Source of the DNA: Saccharothrix syringae
GTDB taxonomy: Bacteria > Actinomycetota > Actinomycetes > Mycobacteriales > Pseudonocardiaceae
Direction: 5' to 3'
NCBI RefSeq assembly: GCF_009498035.1
Contig: NZ_CP034550.1
Location: 7,192,001 to 7,256,000 of the forward strand
DNA length: 64,000 nt
Part shown: one piece after another, positions 7,871 through 15,930 of the stretch
Layout: the number at the start of each line of letters is the position of its first letter
Numbering within the stretch: the first letter of the stretch is position 1
Made by a program: the position numbers and the translations under genes
The notes under the pieces: generated by a model
Told to the model about the DNA's origin: nothing
Database searches by the model: none
The model's input: the letters and a program-made list of their open reading frames with translations, nothing else

Positions 7871-10800
7871 GTGAGCGCGCAACCCCGCACCACCACCCCG
7901 CTGACGTCGGCGCAGCGGGGGCTGTGGCTGCTCGACGAACTGCACCCGGGCAGCTCCCTGTACAACGTGTTCTGCTCGGTCCGGCTGACCGGGCCGCTGG
8001 ACCGCGCCGCCCTGCGGCGGGCGTTCGACCGGCTGGTCGCGCGGCACGAGGTGCTGCGCACGGCGTTCCCCGCGGCCGGTGGCGAGCCGGTGCCGGTGGT
8101 CGCGGAGCCGGCGCCGGTGGAGCTGCCGGTGCTCGACCTCGCGCGGGTGCCCGCGGCGGAGCGGTTCGACCGGGCGTGCGAGCTGGTGGACGCGTGGGCG
8201 GAGCGGCCGTTCGACCTGGCGGAGGGGCCGCTGTTCCGCGCGCTCCTGGTCGCGCTCGACGACGGGGACCACCTGCTCGGCGTGGCCGCGCACCACATCG
8301 TGTCCGACGGGCGGTCGCTCAACGTCGTGTTCGACGAGCTGGCCCTGCTCTACGCGGGCGAGGAGCCCGGGGCGCCGCCCGCCCAGTACGCCGACTACGC
8401 GGTGCGGCAGCGGGCGCGGGCCGAGGACCCCGAGCTGTCCGCGTGGTGGGTGGAGCACCTGCGCGGCGCGCCGGACGTGCTCTCCCTGCCCTCGGACCGG
8501 CCGCGGCCGGCGGTGCGCGGCGTGGCGGGCGCGACGCACCTGTTCGACGTGCCCGGCGAGCTGACCGCGTTCTGCTCGGCCCACCGGGTCAGCCCGTTCA
8601 TGCTGCTGATGACCGCCTGGGCGGTGCTGCTGGGCCGGCTCGCGGACGTGGACGAGGTGCTGGTCGGCACGCCCGTCTCGGACCGGCCGGGGCCCGAGTT
8701 CGACGGGGTGGTCGGCCTGTTCGTCGACACCGTGCCGGTCCGCGTCGACCTGTCGGGCAACCCGGCGTTCGGCGAGCTGCTGGGCCGGGTGCGCGGTGCC
8801 GTGCTGGACGCGGTGACCCACCAGGGCGTGCCGTTCGACCGGATCGTGGCGCTGGTCGGCCCGGACCGGGCGCCGAGCCACACCCCGCTGGTGCAGAACA
8901 TCTTCAGCGCCGACCTCGCGCCCCTGGTCCGCCCCCGCTTCCCCGGGCTGACCGCCGAGCTGCGCACGCCCGCGCCGACCACGGCCAAGTTCGACCTGGA
9001 CCTGACCGTGCAGGGCGGCGCGGACGGCCCGGTCGGCGTGCTGACCTACAGCACCGAGCTGTTCGACCCCGGCACGGCCGAGCGCATCGGCGACCGGTTC
9101 GCGCGGCTGCTCCTGGCCGGCACGGCGAACCCCGAGACCCCGATCCGGCACCTGCCGCTGCTCGACGACGACGAGCTGACCACGATCCTGGGCACCTGGC
9201 ACGAGACCGCGCCCGCCGCGCCGCCGGACCTGCTGGTGCACGAGCTGTTCGGCGCCTCCGCCCGCCGCACCCCCGACGCGCCCGCCCTGGACGGCGACGG
9301 GGGCGCGCTGACCTACCGGGAGCTGGACGAGCGGTCCACCCGGCTGGCGCGGGCCGTCGCCGCCCGGCCCGACGAGGTCGTCGGCGTGCTCGTGCCGCGC
9401 GGCACCGACCTGATCGTCGCGCTGCTGGCCGTCCTCAAGTCCGGCGGCGCCTACCTGCCGCTGAGCCCGACGCACCCGCCCGCCTACCTGGCCCGCGTGC
9501 TCGACGCCGCCGGCGCCACCCGCGTGGTCGCCGCCGACGAGCTGGCGCACCGGCTCACCGGCGTCGAGGTGATCCCGCCCGGCCGGGGCCTCGACGACGG
9601 CGAGCTGCCGCGCGTGCACCCCGACCAGCTGGCCTACGTGCTCTACACGTCCGGCTCGACCGGGGAGCCCAAGGGCGTCGCGGTCACGCACCGGGCGCTG
9701 GCCAACGTCGCCCGCACCATGGTCGGCGAGTACGACCTGACGCCCGCCGACCGCGTGCTCCAGTTCGCCAACATCGGCTTCGACATCGCCGCCGAGGAGC
9801 TCTACACCACGTGGACGGCCGGCGGCTGCGTCGTGCTCGCGCCGGACCCGCCGCCCGGGCCGGACGGCCTGGTCGACCTGATGCGCGACCGCCGCATCAC
9901 GTTCACCATCCTGACCTCCAGCAACTGGCGGCAGTGGGCGAACGCGGCGTGGGCGCGCGGCGCGCACCCCGGCCCCGCGCTGCGGCTGGTGTCGATCGGC
10001 GCGGAGCCGGTGGACCGGGACACCCTGCACCGCTGGCAGGCCGAGGTCGGCGTGCCGGTGATCAACATCTACGGCCTGACCGAGAGCACGATCAACGCCA
10101 CCATCGTGCCGCTGGACGGGCCGGTCGGCGACACCGTGCCGGTGGGCGTGCCGCTGGCGGGCGTCACCGCGTACGTGCTGGACCGCGAGCTGGAGCCGGT
10201 GCCGGTGGGCGTGCCCGGTCAGCTCTACCTGGGCGGCGACTGCCTGGCGCGCGGCTACCTCGGCCGGGCCGACCTGACCGCGGACCGGTTCGTGCCGCAC
10301 CCGTTCGCGCCGGGCGCCCGCCTGCACCGCACCGGCGACCGGGCGCGGTGGCGCGCCGACGGGCAACTGGAGGTGCTGGGGCGCCTGGACAAGCAGCTCA
10401 AGGTGCGCGGCTACCGGATCGAGCCGGGGCACGTCGAGGCCGCGCTGTCGGCGCACCCCGACGTGCGCGACGCGGTGGTCGTGGCGCGGGACGAGCGCCT
10501 GGTGGCCTACCTGGTGCCCGCCGTGCCCGACGACGTCCGCGACCACCTGGCCGCGCGGCTGCCCGTGCACCTGGTGCCCGGCGCGTTCGTGGCGGTGGAC
10601 GCGATCCCGCTCAACGCCAACGGCAAGGTCGACGAGAAGGCGCTGCCCGTGCCGACGACCAGGACCGCGGGCACGGCCGCCGCGAGCACCGACCTGGAGC
10701 GCGAGCTGGCCGCGCTGTGGCGGGAGGCGCTGGGCCTGGACCGCGTCGGCGTCCACGACAACTTCTTCGAGCTGGGCGGCAGTTCGCTCACGCTCGCGGC

Positions 10801-10963
10801 CGTGCACCGGGCGGTGCGCGACCGGCTGGGCCGCGCGCTGCCCGTGGTGGCCCTCTACGAGTACCCGACCATCGCCGCGCTGGCCCGCCACCTGTCCGGC
10901 GGCGCGGCGACCACCTCCCCGCGGGTCGCACGACCGCGCCCGCGCCGACCCCGTCGACGGTGA
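7871..10963 (+). CDS. NRPS, domain order C-A-T
   Basis: 1030-residue elongation module. The condensation domain (about 8-430) has the intact motif AHHIVSDGRS (His141/142). The adenylation domain (about 445-930) shows A3 YVLYTSGSTGEPKGV, A5 NIYGLTEST, A7 HRTGDRARW, A8 LDKQLKVRGYRIEP, and the A10 lysine in NANGKVDEKAL. The carrier Ser is about residue 972 (FFELGGSSL). The binding-pocket region (FDIAAEELY, LRLVSIGAE, NIYGLTESTIN) gives a code I do not recognise, so no substrate is proposed. GTG at 7871 follows GGAAGGAA. The protein ends in a short basic tail rather than a thioesterase or docking domain I can name. MbtH follows 11 bp later, which fits an MbtH-dependent A domain. Confidence 0.93.
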   Translation: MSAQPRTTTPLTSAQRGLWLLDELHPGSSLYNVFCSVRLTGPLDRAALRRAFDRLVARHEVLRTAFPAAGGEPVPVVAEPAPVELPVLDLARVPAAERFDRACELVDAWAERPFDLAEGPLFRALLVALDDGDHLLGVAAHHIVSDGRSLNVVFDELALLYAGEEPGAPPAQYADYAVRQRARAEDPELSAWWVEHLRGAPDVLSLPSDRPRPAVRGVAGATHLFDVPGELTAFCSAHRVSPFMLLMTAWAVLLGRLADVDEVLVGTPVSDRPGPEFDGVVGLFVDTVPVRVDLSGNPAFGELLGRVRGAVLDAVTHQGVPFDRIVALVGPDRAPSHTPLVQNIFSADLAPLVRPRFPGLTAELRTPAPTTAKFDLDLTVQGGADGPVGVLTYSTELFDPGTAERIGDRFARLLLAGTANPETPIRHLPLLDDDELTTILGTWHETAPAAPPDLLVHELFGASARRTPDAPALDGDGGALTYRELDERSTRLARAVAARPDEVVGVLVPRGTDLIVALLAVLKSGGAYLPLSPTHPPAYLARVLDAAGATRVVAADELAHRLTGVEVIPPGRGLDDGELPRVHPDQLAYVLYTSGSTGEPKGVAVTHRALANVARTMVGEYDLTPADRVLQFANIGFDIAAEELYTTWTAGGCVVLAPDPPPGPDGLVDLMRDRRITFTILTSSNWRQWANAAWARGAHPGPALRLVSIGAEPVDRDTLHRWQAEVGVPVINIYGLTESTINATIVPLDGPVGDTVPVGVPLAGVTAYVLDRELEPVPVGVPGQLYLGGDCLARGYLGRADLTADRFVPHPFAPGARLHRTGDRARWRADGQLEVLGRLDKQLKVRGYRIEPGHVEAALSAHPDVRDAVVVARDERLVAYLVPAVPDDVRDHLAARLPVHLVPGAFVAVDAIPLNANGKVDEKALPVPTTRTAGTAAASTDLERELAALWREALGLDRVGVHDNFFELGGSSLTLAAVHRAVRDRLGRALPVVALYEYPTIAALARHLSGGAATTSPRVARPRPRRPRRR

Positions 10964-10974
10964 AGGAAGACCCC

Positions 10975-11187
10975 GTGTTCGAAGACGACGACGACCGCCG
11001 CTACGCGGTGGTGCGCAACGCCGAGGAGCAGTACTCGATCTGGCCGGTGGACCGCCCGCTGCCGCCCGGCTGGAGCGGTGACGGCACGACCGGGTCGAAG
11101 GCGGCGTGCCTGGCGCACATCCGCGAGGTGTGGACGGACCTGCGCCCCCTGAGCCTGCGGGAATCGGGCCTGCGGGGGTCGGCGTGA
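10975..11187 (+). CDS. MbtH-like NRPS accessory protein
   Basis: 70-residue protein matching the MbtH family in length and motifs: the core AVVRNAEEQYSIWPVDRPLPPGW and the following C-L-A-H-I-REVWTDLRPLSLR, including the conserved Ser/Trp residues. MbtH proteins bind NRPS adenylation domains and aid their folding or activity; the obvious clients are the A domains of the flanking NRPS proteins. GTG start at 10975 with GAAGGAAGA just upstream. Its stop overlaps the exporter start (GTGA at 11184), so NRPS, MbtH and exporter form one coupled operon. Confidence 0.95.
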   Translation: MFEDDDDRRYAVVRNAEEQYSIWPVDRPLPPGWSGDGTTGSKAACLAHIREVWTDLRPLSLRESGLRGSA

Positions 11188-12413
11188 GCGTGATGCGCGT
11201 GCCGGCGTTCCGGAACCTCTGGTACGCCCAGACGTTCAGCCTGCTCGGCACCCAGGTGACGCTGCTCGCGCTGCCGCTGGCCGCGCTGCTGCTGCTGGAC
11301 GCGTCGGCGGCCCAGGTCAGCCTGCTGGCCGCGGCCGAGTACGTGCCGATCCTGCTGTTCGGCCTGCCCGCGGGCGCCTGGGTGGAGCGGCTGCCCAAGC
11401 GGACCGTGCTGCTGGTGTCGGACGCGGCGCGCGCGGTCGCGCTGGGCGTGGTGCCCGTGGCGTACGCGCTGGACCTGCTCACCCTGCCGCTGCTGTTCGC
11501 GGTGGCGTTCGCGGTCGGCCTGGGCACGCTGTTCTTCGACGTGGCGCAGATGTCCTACCTGCCCGCGCTGCTCGACGACGAGCAGTTGGCCGACGGCAAC
11601 GCCAAGCTGGAGGGCTCCCGCTCGTTCGCGCAGCTCGCCGGGCCGAGCGGCGGCGGTGCGCTGGTGCAGGTGGTGAGCGCGCCGGTGGCGATCCTGGTGG
11701 ACGCGCTCAGCTACGTGGCGTCGTTCGCGGTGCTGCTGTTCGTCAAGGGCCGGGACACCACCACGCCGCCGGCCGAGCGGCAGTCGCTGGGCAGGGAGAT
11801 CGGCGAGGGCGTGCGGTTCGTGGTGCGGCACCCGCTGCTGAGGCCGCTGGCCATCGCCGACGCCGCGGCGAACTTCGCGTTCGCCGCCGTGCTGGCGCTC
11901 CAGGTCGTGTACGCGGCCGACGAGCTGCACCTGGGCGCCACGGCCATCGGCGTCGTGCTGGCCGTCGGCAACGCGGGCGGCCTGCTCGGCGCGCTGGTCA
12001 GCGGGCCGCTGAGCGGGCGCGTGCCGTCCGGGCCGCTGCTGATCGGGTCCATCGTCGTGTTCACCGCGGGCGCGGCCGTCCTGCCGCTGGCCGGTGGCGC
12101 GGTCGGGTTCGCCCTCGGCCTGTTCGTGGTCTACCTGGGCGTCGTCGTCTACAACGTGGTGTCCGTGACGCTGCGGCAGTTGGCGACGCCGGAACGCCTG
12201 ATGGGCCGGATGAACGCCACGCTGCGCTTCATCGAGTGGGGCACGCTGCCGCTGGGCGCGGCGATCGGCGGCCTCCTGGTCGCGCCGCTGGGCATCCGGG
12301 CGGTGCTGTGGCTGGCCGCCGCCGTGTGCGCGGCGTCGGTGCTGGCGCCGCTGTTCTCGCCCGTGCGGGCGCTGAGGTCCAACACCACCGAAGAGCTGCA
12401 GGGGGCGCTGTGA
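11184..12413 (+). CDS. MFS exporter (EntS/MFS_3 type)
   Basis: 409-residue membrane protein with about 10-12 hydrophobic helices (for example VTLLALPLAALLLLDASAAQ, VVPVAYALDLLTLPLLFAVAFAVGLG and LRPLAIADAAANFAFAAVL). It starts FRNLWYAQTFSLLGTQVTLLALPLAA, the usual beginning of the enterobactin-exporter-like MFS_3 group, with the loop motif LPKRT and a central basic loop (RQSLGREIGEGVRFVVRHPLLRPL). It most likely exports the product of this NRPS/PKS cluster and could confer self-resistance. The GTG at 11184 overlaps the mbtH stop, and its own stop overlaps the PKS start. The first ATG is three codons downstream, so the exact start is uncertain by a few residues. Confidence 0.9.
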   Translation: MSVMRVPAFRNLWYAQTFSLLGTQVTLLALPLAALLLLDASAAQVSLLAAAEYVPILLFGLPAGAWVERLPKRTVLLVSDAARAVALGVVPVAYALDLLTLPLLFAVAFAVGLGTLFFDVAQMSYLPALLDDEQLADGNAKLEGSRSFAQLAGPSGGGALVQVVSAPVAILVDALSYVASFAVLLFVKGRDTTTPPAERQSLGREIGEGVRFVVRHPLLRPLAIADAAANFAFAAVLALQVVYAADELHLGATAIGVVLAVGNAGGLLGALVSGPLSGRVPSGPLLIGSIVVFTAGAAVLPLAGGAVGFALGLFVVYLGVVVYNVVSVTLRQLATPERLMGRMNATLRFIEWGTLPLGAAIGGLLVAPLGIRAVLWLAAAVCAASVLAPLFSPVRALRSNTTEELQGAL

Positions 12414-15205
12414 ACGAGGAGGAGAGCCCGCACCTGGCCGTGATCGGCATGGCGGGGCGGTTCCCGGGCGCGCCGGACCTGGCCGGGTTCTGGCGGAACC
12501 TGGTGGGCGGCGCCGAGTCGGCCGAGCGGTCGCCCTCGGGCGGCGACCGGTTCGACGCCGGGTTCTTCGGCTACGCGCCCAGCGAGGCGCTGCTGCTCGA
12601 CCCGCAGCACCGGGTGTTCCTGGAGTGCGCGTGGGAGGCGCTGGAGCACGCCGGGTGCGACCCGTCGACCTACCCGGGCGCGATCGGCGTGTACGGCGGC
12701 AGCGGCGACACCGGCCACGCCGAGGTGCTGCGCCGGCACCGGTCGCGGTTCCCCAACACCTCGGAGCTGCAGTTCCGGATGGCCTCCGGGGTGGACTTCC
12801 TGACCTCGCGGGTGTCCTACAAGCTCGGGCTGACCGGGCCCGCGGTGACCGTGCAGACCGCGTGCTCCACCTCGCTGGTGGCGATCCACACCGCGGCGCA
12901 GGCCCTGCTGGCGGGCGAGTGCGACCTGGCCCTGGCCGGCGGCATCACCCTGCACGTGCCGTTCCCCGACGAGCCGGTCGAGGACGGGATCATCGCCCCG
13001 GACGGGCACTGCCGGGCGTTCGACGCCGCCGCGCGGGGCACGGTCGCCGGTGACGGCGCGGGGGTCGTGGCGCTCAAGCGGCTCGACGACGCGGTGGCCG
13101 ACCGGGACCGGATCTTCGCCGTGGTCCTCGGGTCGGCGGTGAACAACGACGGCGCGGGCAAGGTGGGCTTCACCGCGCCGAGCGTGGACGGGCAGGCCGG
13201 TGCGGTGCGGGCCGCGCTGGACCTGGCCGGGGTGGACCCGCGGACCATCGGCTACGTCGAGGCGCACGGCACCGGCACGCCGGTCGGCGACCCGATCGAG
13301 GTGCGGGCGCTGACCAAGGCGTTCGAGGTGGACGAGACCGGTTTCTGCCTGCTCGGCTCGGTGAAGACCAACATCGGGCACACCGACGCGGCGGCGGGCG
13401 TCATCGGGTTCATCAAGGCCGTGCTGGCGCTGGACCGCGAGCTGGTGCCCGGGACGGTGCACTACGAGTCGCCCAACCCGCTGCTGGAGCTGGGGTCGAG
13501 CCCGTTCACCGTGACGTCGGCGGCGACGCCGTGGCCCCGGTCGGACCGACCGCGGCGGGCCGGGGTGAACTCGCTGGGCATCGGCGGCACCAACGCGCAC
13601 GTGGTGCTGGAGGAGGCGCCTCCGCCGGTGCGCTCGGCCGGGCGCCCCTACCAGCTGCTGCCGGTGTCGGCGCGCGGGCCCGAGGCGCTGGCCGCCGCGG
13701 GTGGGCGGCTGGCCGCCGCGCTGGACGGGTCGGCCCAGGACGGCGGGGTGGCGCTGAACGACGTCGCGTGGACCCTGCAGACCGGGCGGAAGGCGTTCGA
13801 GCACCGCGGTTTCACCGTTGCGTCCGCTGTGGACGACGCGGCGCGGTCGCTGGTCCGGTTGACCGGCGCGCCCGTGCCGGGCACCGCGCCGGAGGTGGCG
13901 TTCCTGTTCCCCGGCCAGGGCGGCCAGCACGTGGGCATGGCGCGCGAGCTGTACGAGCACGAGCCGGTGTTCCGCGCCGAGTTCGACCGGTGCGCGGACC
14001 TGGCGCTGCCGGAGCTGGGCGCGGACCTGCGGCGGGTGGTGTTCGACGGTGACGCGCAGGTCCTGGCGACGATGAGCGCCGGTCAGCCCGCCGTGTTCGC
14101 CGTCGAGCACGCGCTGGCGCGGCTGCTGGTCTCGTGGGGCGTGCGGCCGACCGCGGTGGTCGGGCACAGCCTCGGCGCGTACGCGGCGGCCACGACCGCG
14201 GGCGTGCTGTCCGTGGAGGACGCCCTGTCGCTGGTGCTGGAGCGCGGGCGGCTGCTCGACGCGATCCCGGCCGGCGCCATGCTGGCCGTGCCGCTGCCGG
14301 AGGCCGAGGTGGTGCCGCTGCTCGGCGAGCTGTCGCTGGCCGCGGTGAACGGGCCGGAGCAGTGCGTGGTGGCGGGCCCGGTGGCCGGGGTGGCGGCCCT
14401 GCGCGAGCTGCTGGCCGCGCGCGGCGTGGACGGGCGGGTGCTGCGGATCAGCACGGCCGCGCACTCGTCGCTGGTGCAGCCGGTGCTGGAGGGGTTCGAG
14501 AAGCGGGTGGCCGGGGTGCGGCTGCACGCGCCCGCCGTCCCGTGGGTCTCCGACCGCACGGGCCGGTTCGTCAGCGCCGACGAGGCGACCGACCCGGCGT
14601 TCTGGAGCGCGCACCTGCGCGAGACCGTGCGGTTCGCCGACGCCCTGGACGCGCTGTCCGCCGCGGGCGGGCACGCGCTGGTGGAGGTCGGCCCCGGGCG
14701 CACCCTCTCCGGCCTGGCGCGGCAGCGGTCCTCGCCCGGGCGGGTCGTGGTGGCGAGCATGCCGCACCCCGCCGAGGACGTGCCCGGCCCGCACGTGCTG
14801 CTGGGCGCCGTGGGCGCGCTGTGGCAGGCGGGCGTGGCGGTCGACTGGGCCGCGCTGCACGAGGGGTCGGCGCCGGGGAAGGTGCCCCTGCCGACCTACC
14901 CGTTCCAGCGGCGGCGGTTCCGGCTCGACGTCGAGGTCGCCGAGGACGAGGTGGTCGGGACCGCCGAGGTGGTGCTGACGCCGACCGAGCGGGTGCTGGC
15001 CGAGGCGTTCGGCGCGATCCTCGGCCTGCGCCGGGTCGGGCCGGACGACAACTTCGTGGCGCTGGGCGGCGACTCGATGCTGGCCGCCCGCGTGGTGGCC
15101 GTGGTGCGGGCGGAGCTGGGCGTGCGGCTCGGGGTGCGGGACCTGTTCCGCGCGCCGACCGTGGCCGGGCTGGCGCGGCTGGTCGACGAGCGGGAGGCCG
15201 CGTGA
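12410..15205 (+). CDS. type I polyketide synthase module, KS-AT-ACP
   Basis: 931 residues. The ketosynthase (about 8-425) has catalytic Cys152 in QTACSTS and His residues in EAHGTGTPVGDP (about 286) and KTNIGHTDAAAG (about 321). The acyltransferase (about 500-800) has FPGQGGQHVGMA and nucleophile Ser587 (GHSLGAY). The ACP has Ser889 (LGGDSML). There is no KR, DH, ER or TE, so it should add an unreduced two-carbon unit, leaving a beta-keto group. The AT specificity loop reads ISTAAHSS, aligned with the malonyl-type HAFH but deviating at two positions; malonyl-CoA is the likeliest extender, with modest certainty. The KS resembles those that accept NRPS-bound chains in hybrid systems. GTG 12410 overlaps the exporter stop, and the ACP end overlaps the thioesterase start by one base. 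Confidence 0.93.
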   Translation: MNEEESPHLAVIGMAGRFPGAPDLAGFWRNLVGGAESAERSPSGGDRFDAGFFGYAPSEALLLDPQHRVFLECAWEALEHAGCDPSTYPGAIGVYGGSGDTGHAEVLRRHRSRFPNTSELQFRMASGVDFLTSRVSYKLGLTGPAVTVQTACSTSLVAIHTAAQALLAGECDLALAGGITLHVPFPDEPVEDGIIAPDGHCRAFDAAARGTVAGDGAGVVALKRLDDAVADRDRIFAVVLGSAVNNDGAGKVGFTAPSVDGQAGAVRAALDLAGVDPRTIGYVEAHGTGTPVGDPIEVRALTKAFEVDETGFCLLGSVKTNIGHTDAAAGVIGFIKAVLALDRELVPGTVHYESPNPLLELGSSPFTVTSAATPWPRSDRPRRAGVNSLGIGGTNAHVVLEEAPPPVRSAGRPYQLLPVSARGPEALAAAGGRLAAALDGSAQDGGVALNDVAWTLQTGRKAFEHRGFTVASAVDDAARSLVRLTGAPVPGTAPEVAFLFPGQGGQHVGMARELYEHEPVFRAEFDRCADLALPELGADLRRVVFDGDAQVLATMSAGQPAVFAVEHALARLLVSWGVRPTAVVGHSLGAYAAATTAGVLSVEDALSLVLERGRLLDAIPAGAMLAVPLPEAEVVPLLGELSLAAVNGPEQCVVAGPVAGVAALRELLAARGVDGRVLRISTAAHSSLVQPVLEGFEKRVAGVRLHAPAVPWVSDRTGRFVSADEATDPAFWSAHLRETVRFADALDALSAAGGHALVEVGPGRTLSGLARQRSSPGRVVVASMPHPAEDVPGPHVLLGAVGALWQAGVAVDWAALHEGSAPGKVPLPTYPFQRRRFRLDVEVAEDEVVGTAEVVLTPTERVLAEAFGAILGLRRVGPDDNFVALGGDSMLAARVVAVVRAELGVRLGVRDLFRAPTVAGLARLVDEREAA

Positions 15206-15930
15206 TGGACCAGTGGCTGCTGTGCCGCCACCGGCGGCCGGGCGCCGCCCTGCGGCTGTACTGCTTCCCGCACAGCGGCGGCTCGGCGGGCGAGTTCCTG
15301 CGCTGGGCCGACGACCTGCCCGACGTCGAGGTGTGGGGCGTCCAGCTCCCCGGCCGGGGCACCCGCCTGGACGAGGAGCCGCCGACGCGGCTGGACGCGC
15401 TGGTGGAGGCCGTCGTGGCCGAGGTGGCGTTCGAGGGGCCGTTCGCGTTCTTCGGGCACAGCCTGGGCTCGCTGGTGGCCTACGAGGTCGCCGCGGCACT
15501 GGGCGACCGCGGTCCGGTCCACCTGCTGGTGTCCGCGCACGAGGCGCCCCACCTGCACCGGGGCGACCCGACCGCGCACCGGCTCGACGAGGCCGGGCTG
15601 CTGGCCGCCGTGGAGCAGCGCTACGGGCCGCTGCCCGCCGAGGTCCGCGACGACCCCGAGTGGCGGGAGGTGGTCCTCGGGCCGCTGCGCGCCGACCTGG
15701 AGATGGTCGCCGGCTACCGCTTCCCCGGCCACGAGCCCCTGAGCTGCGCGATCACCGCCCTGGGCGGCCTGGACGACACCGTCGCCGCCGCCGACCTGTC
15801 CGCCTGGGACCGGCACACCACCGGCCCGTTCGCCCGCCGGGTGTTCGCCGGCGGCCACTTCTACTTCCGGGAGCAGCACCATGACGTCCTCCGTAGCCTC
15901 GCCGCCGACCTTGCGCGGCCTGTTCGATGA
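15205..15930 (+). CDS. type II thioesterase
   Basis: 241-residue alpha/beta hydrolase of the GrsT/RifR type. It has the N-terminal YCFPHSGGSAGEF oxyanion segment, nucleophile Ser86 in FFGHSLGS, and a C-terminal catalytic His in FAGGHFYF; the acid is probably in the LGGLDDTVAA segment. Type II thioesterases clear misprimed carrier proteins. Because none of the synthetases here has an integrated TE, this one might also release the product; that is inference. The ATG at 15205 shares its first base with the PKS stop (TGATG). The 3' end overlaps the next gene by 50 bp in another frame. Confidence 0.93.
   Translation: MDQWLLCRHRRPGAALRLYCFPHSGGSAGEFLRWADDLPDVEVWGVQLPGRGTRLDEEPPTRLDALVEAVVAEVAFEGPFAFFGHSLGSLVAYEVAAALGDRGPVHLLVSAHEAPHLHRGDPTAHRLDEAGLLAAVEQRYGPLPAEVRDDPEWREVVLGPLRADLEMVAGYRFPGHEPLSCAITALGGLDDTVAAADLSAWDRHTTGPFARRVFAGGHFYFREQHHDVLRSLAADLARPVR

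Noticed and set aside
7844..11527. Very long open frames antisense to the NRPS, PKS, protease and oxidase genes (for example over 1000 codons on the opposite strand).
   Set aside because: They arise because G+C-biased third positions remove stop codons on the other strand; they contain no recognisable domains, and the sense frames carry complete motif sets.
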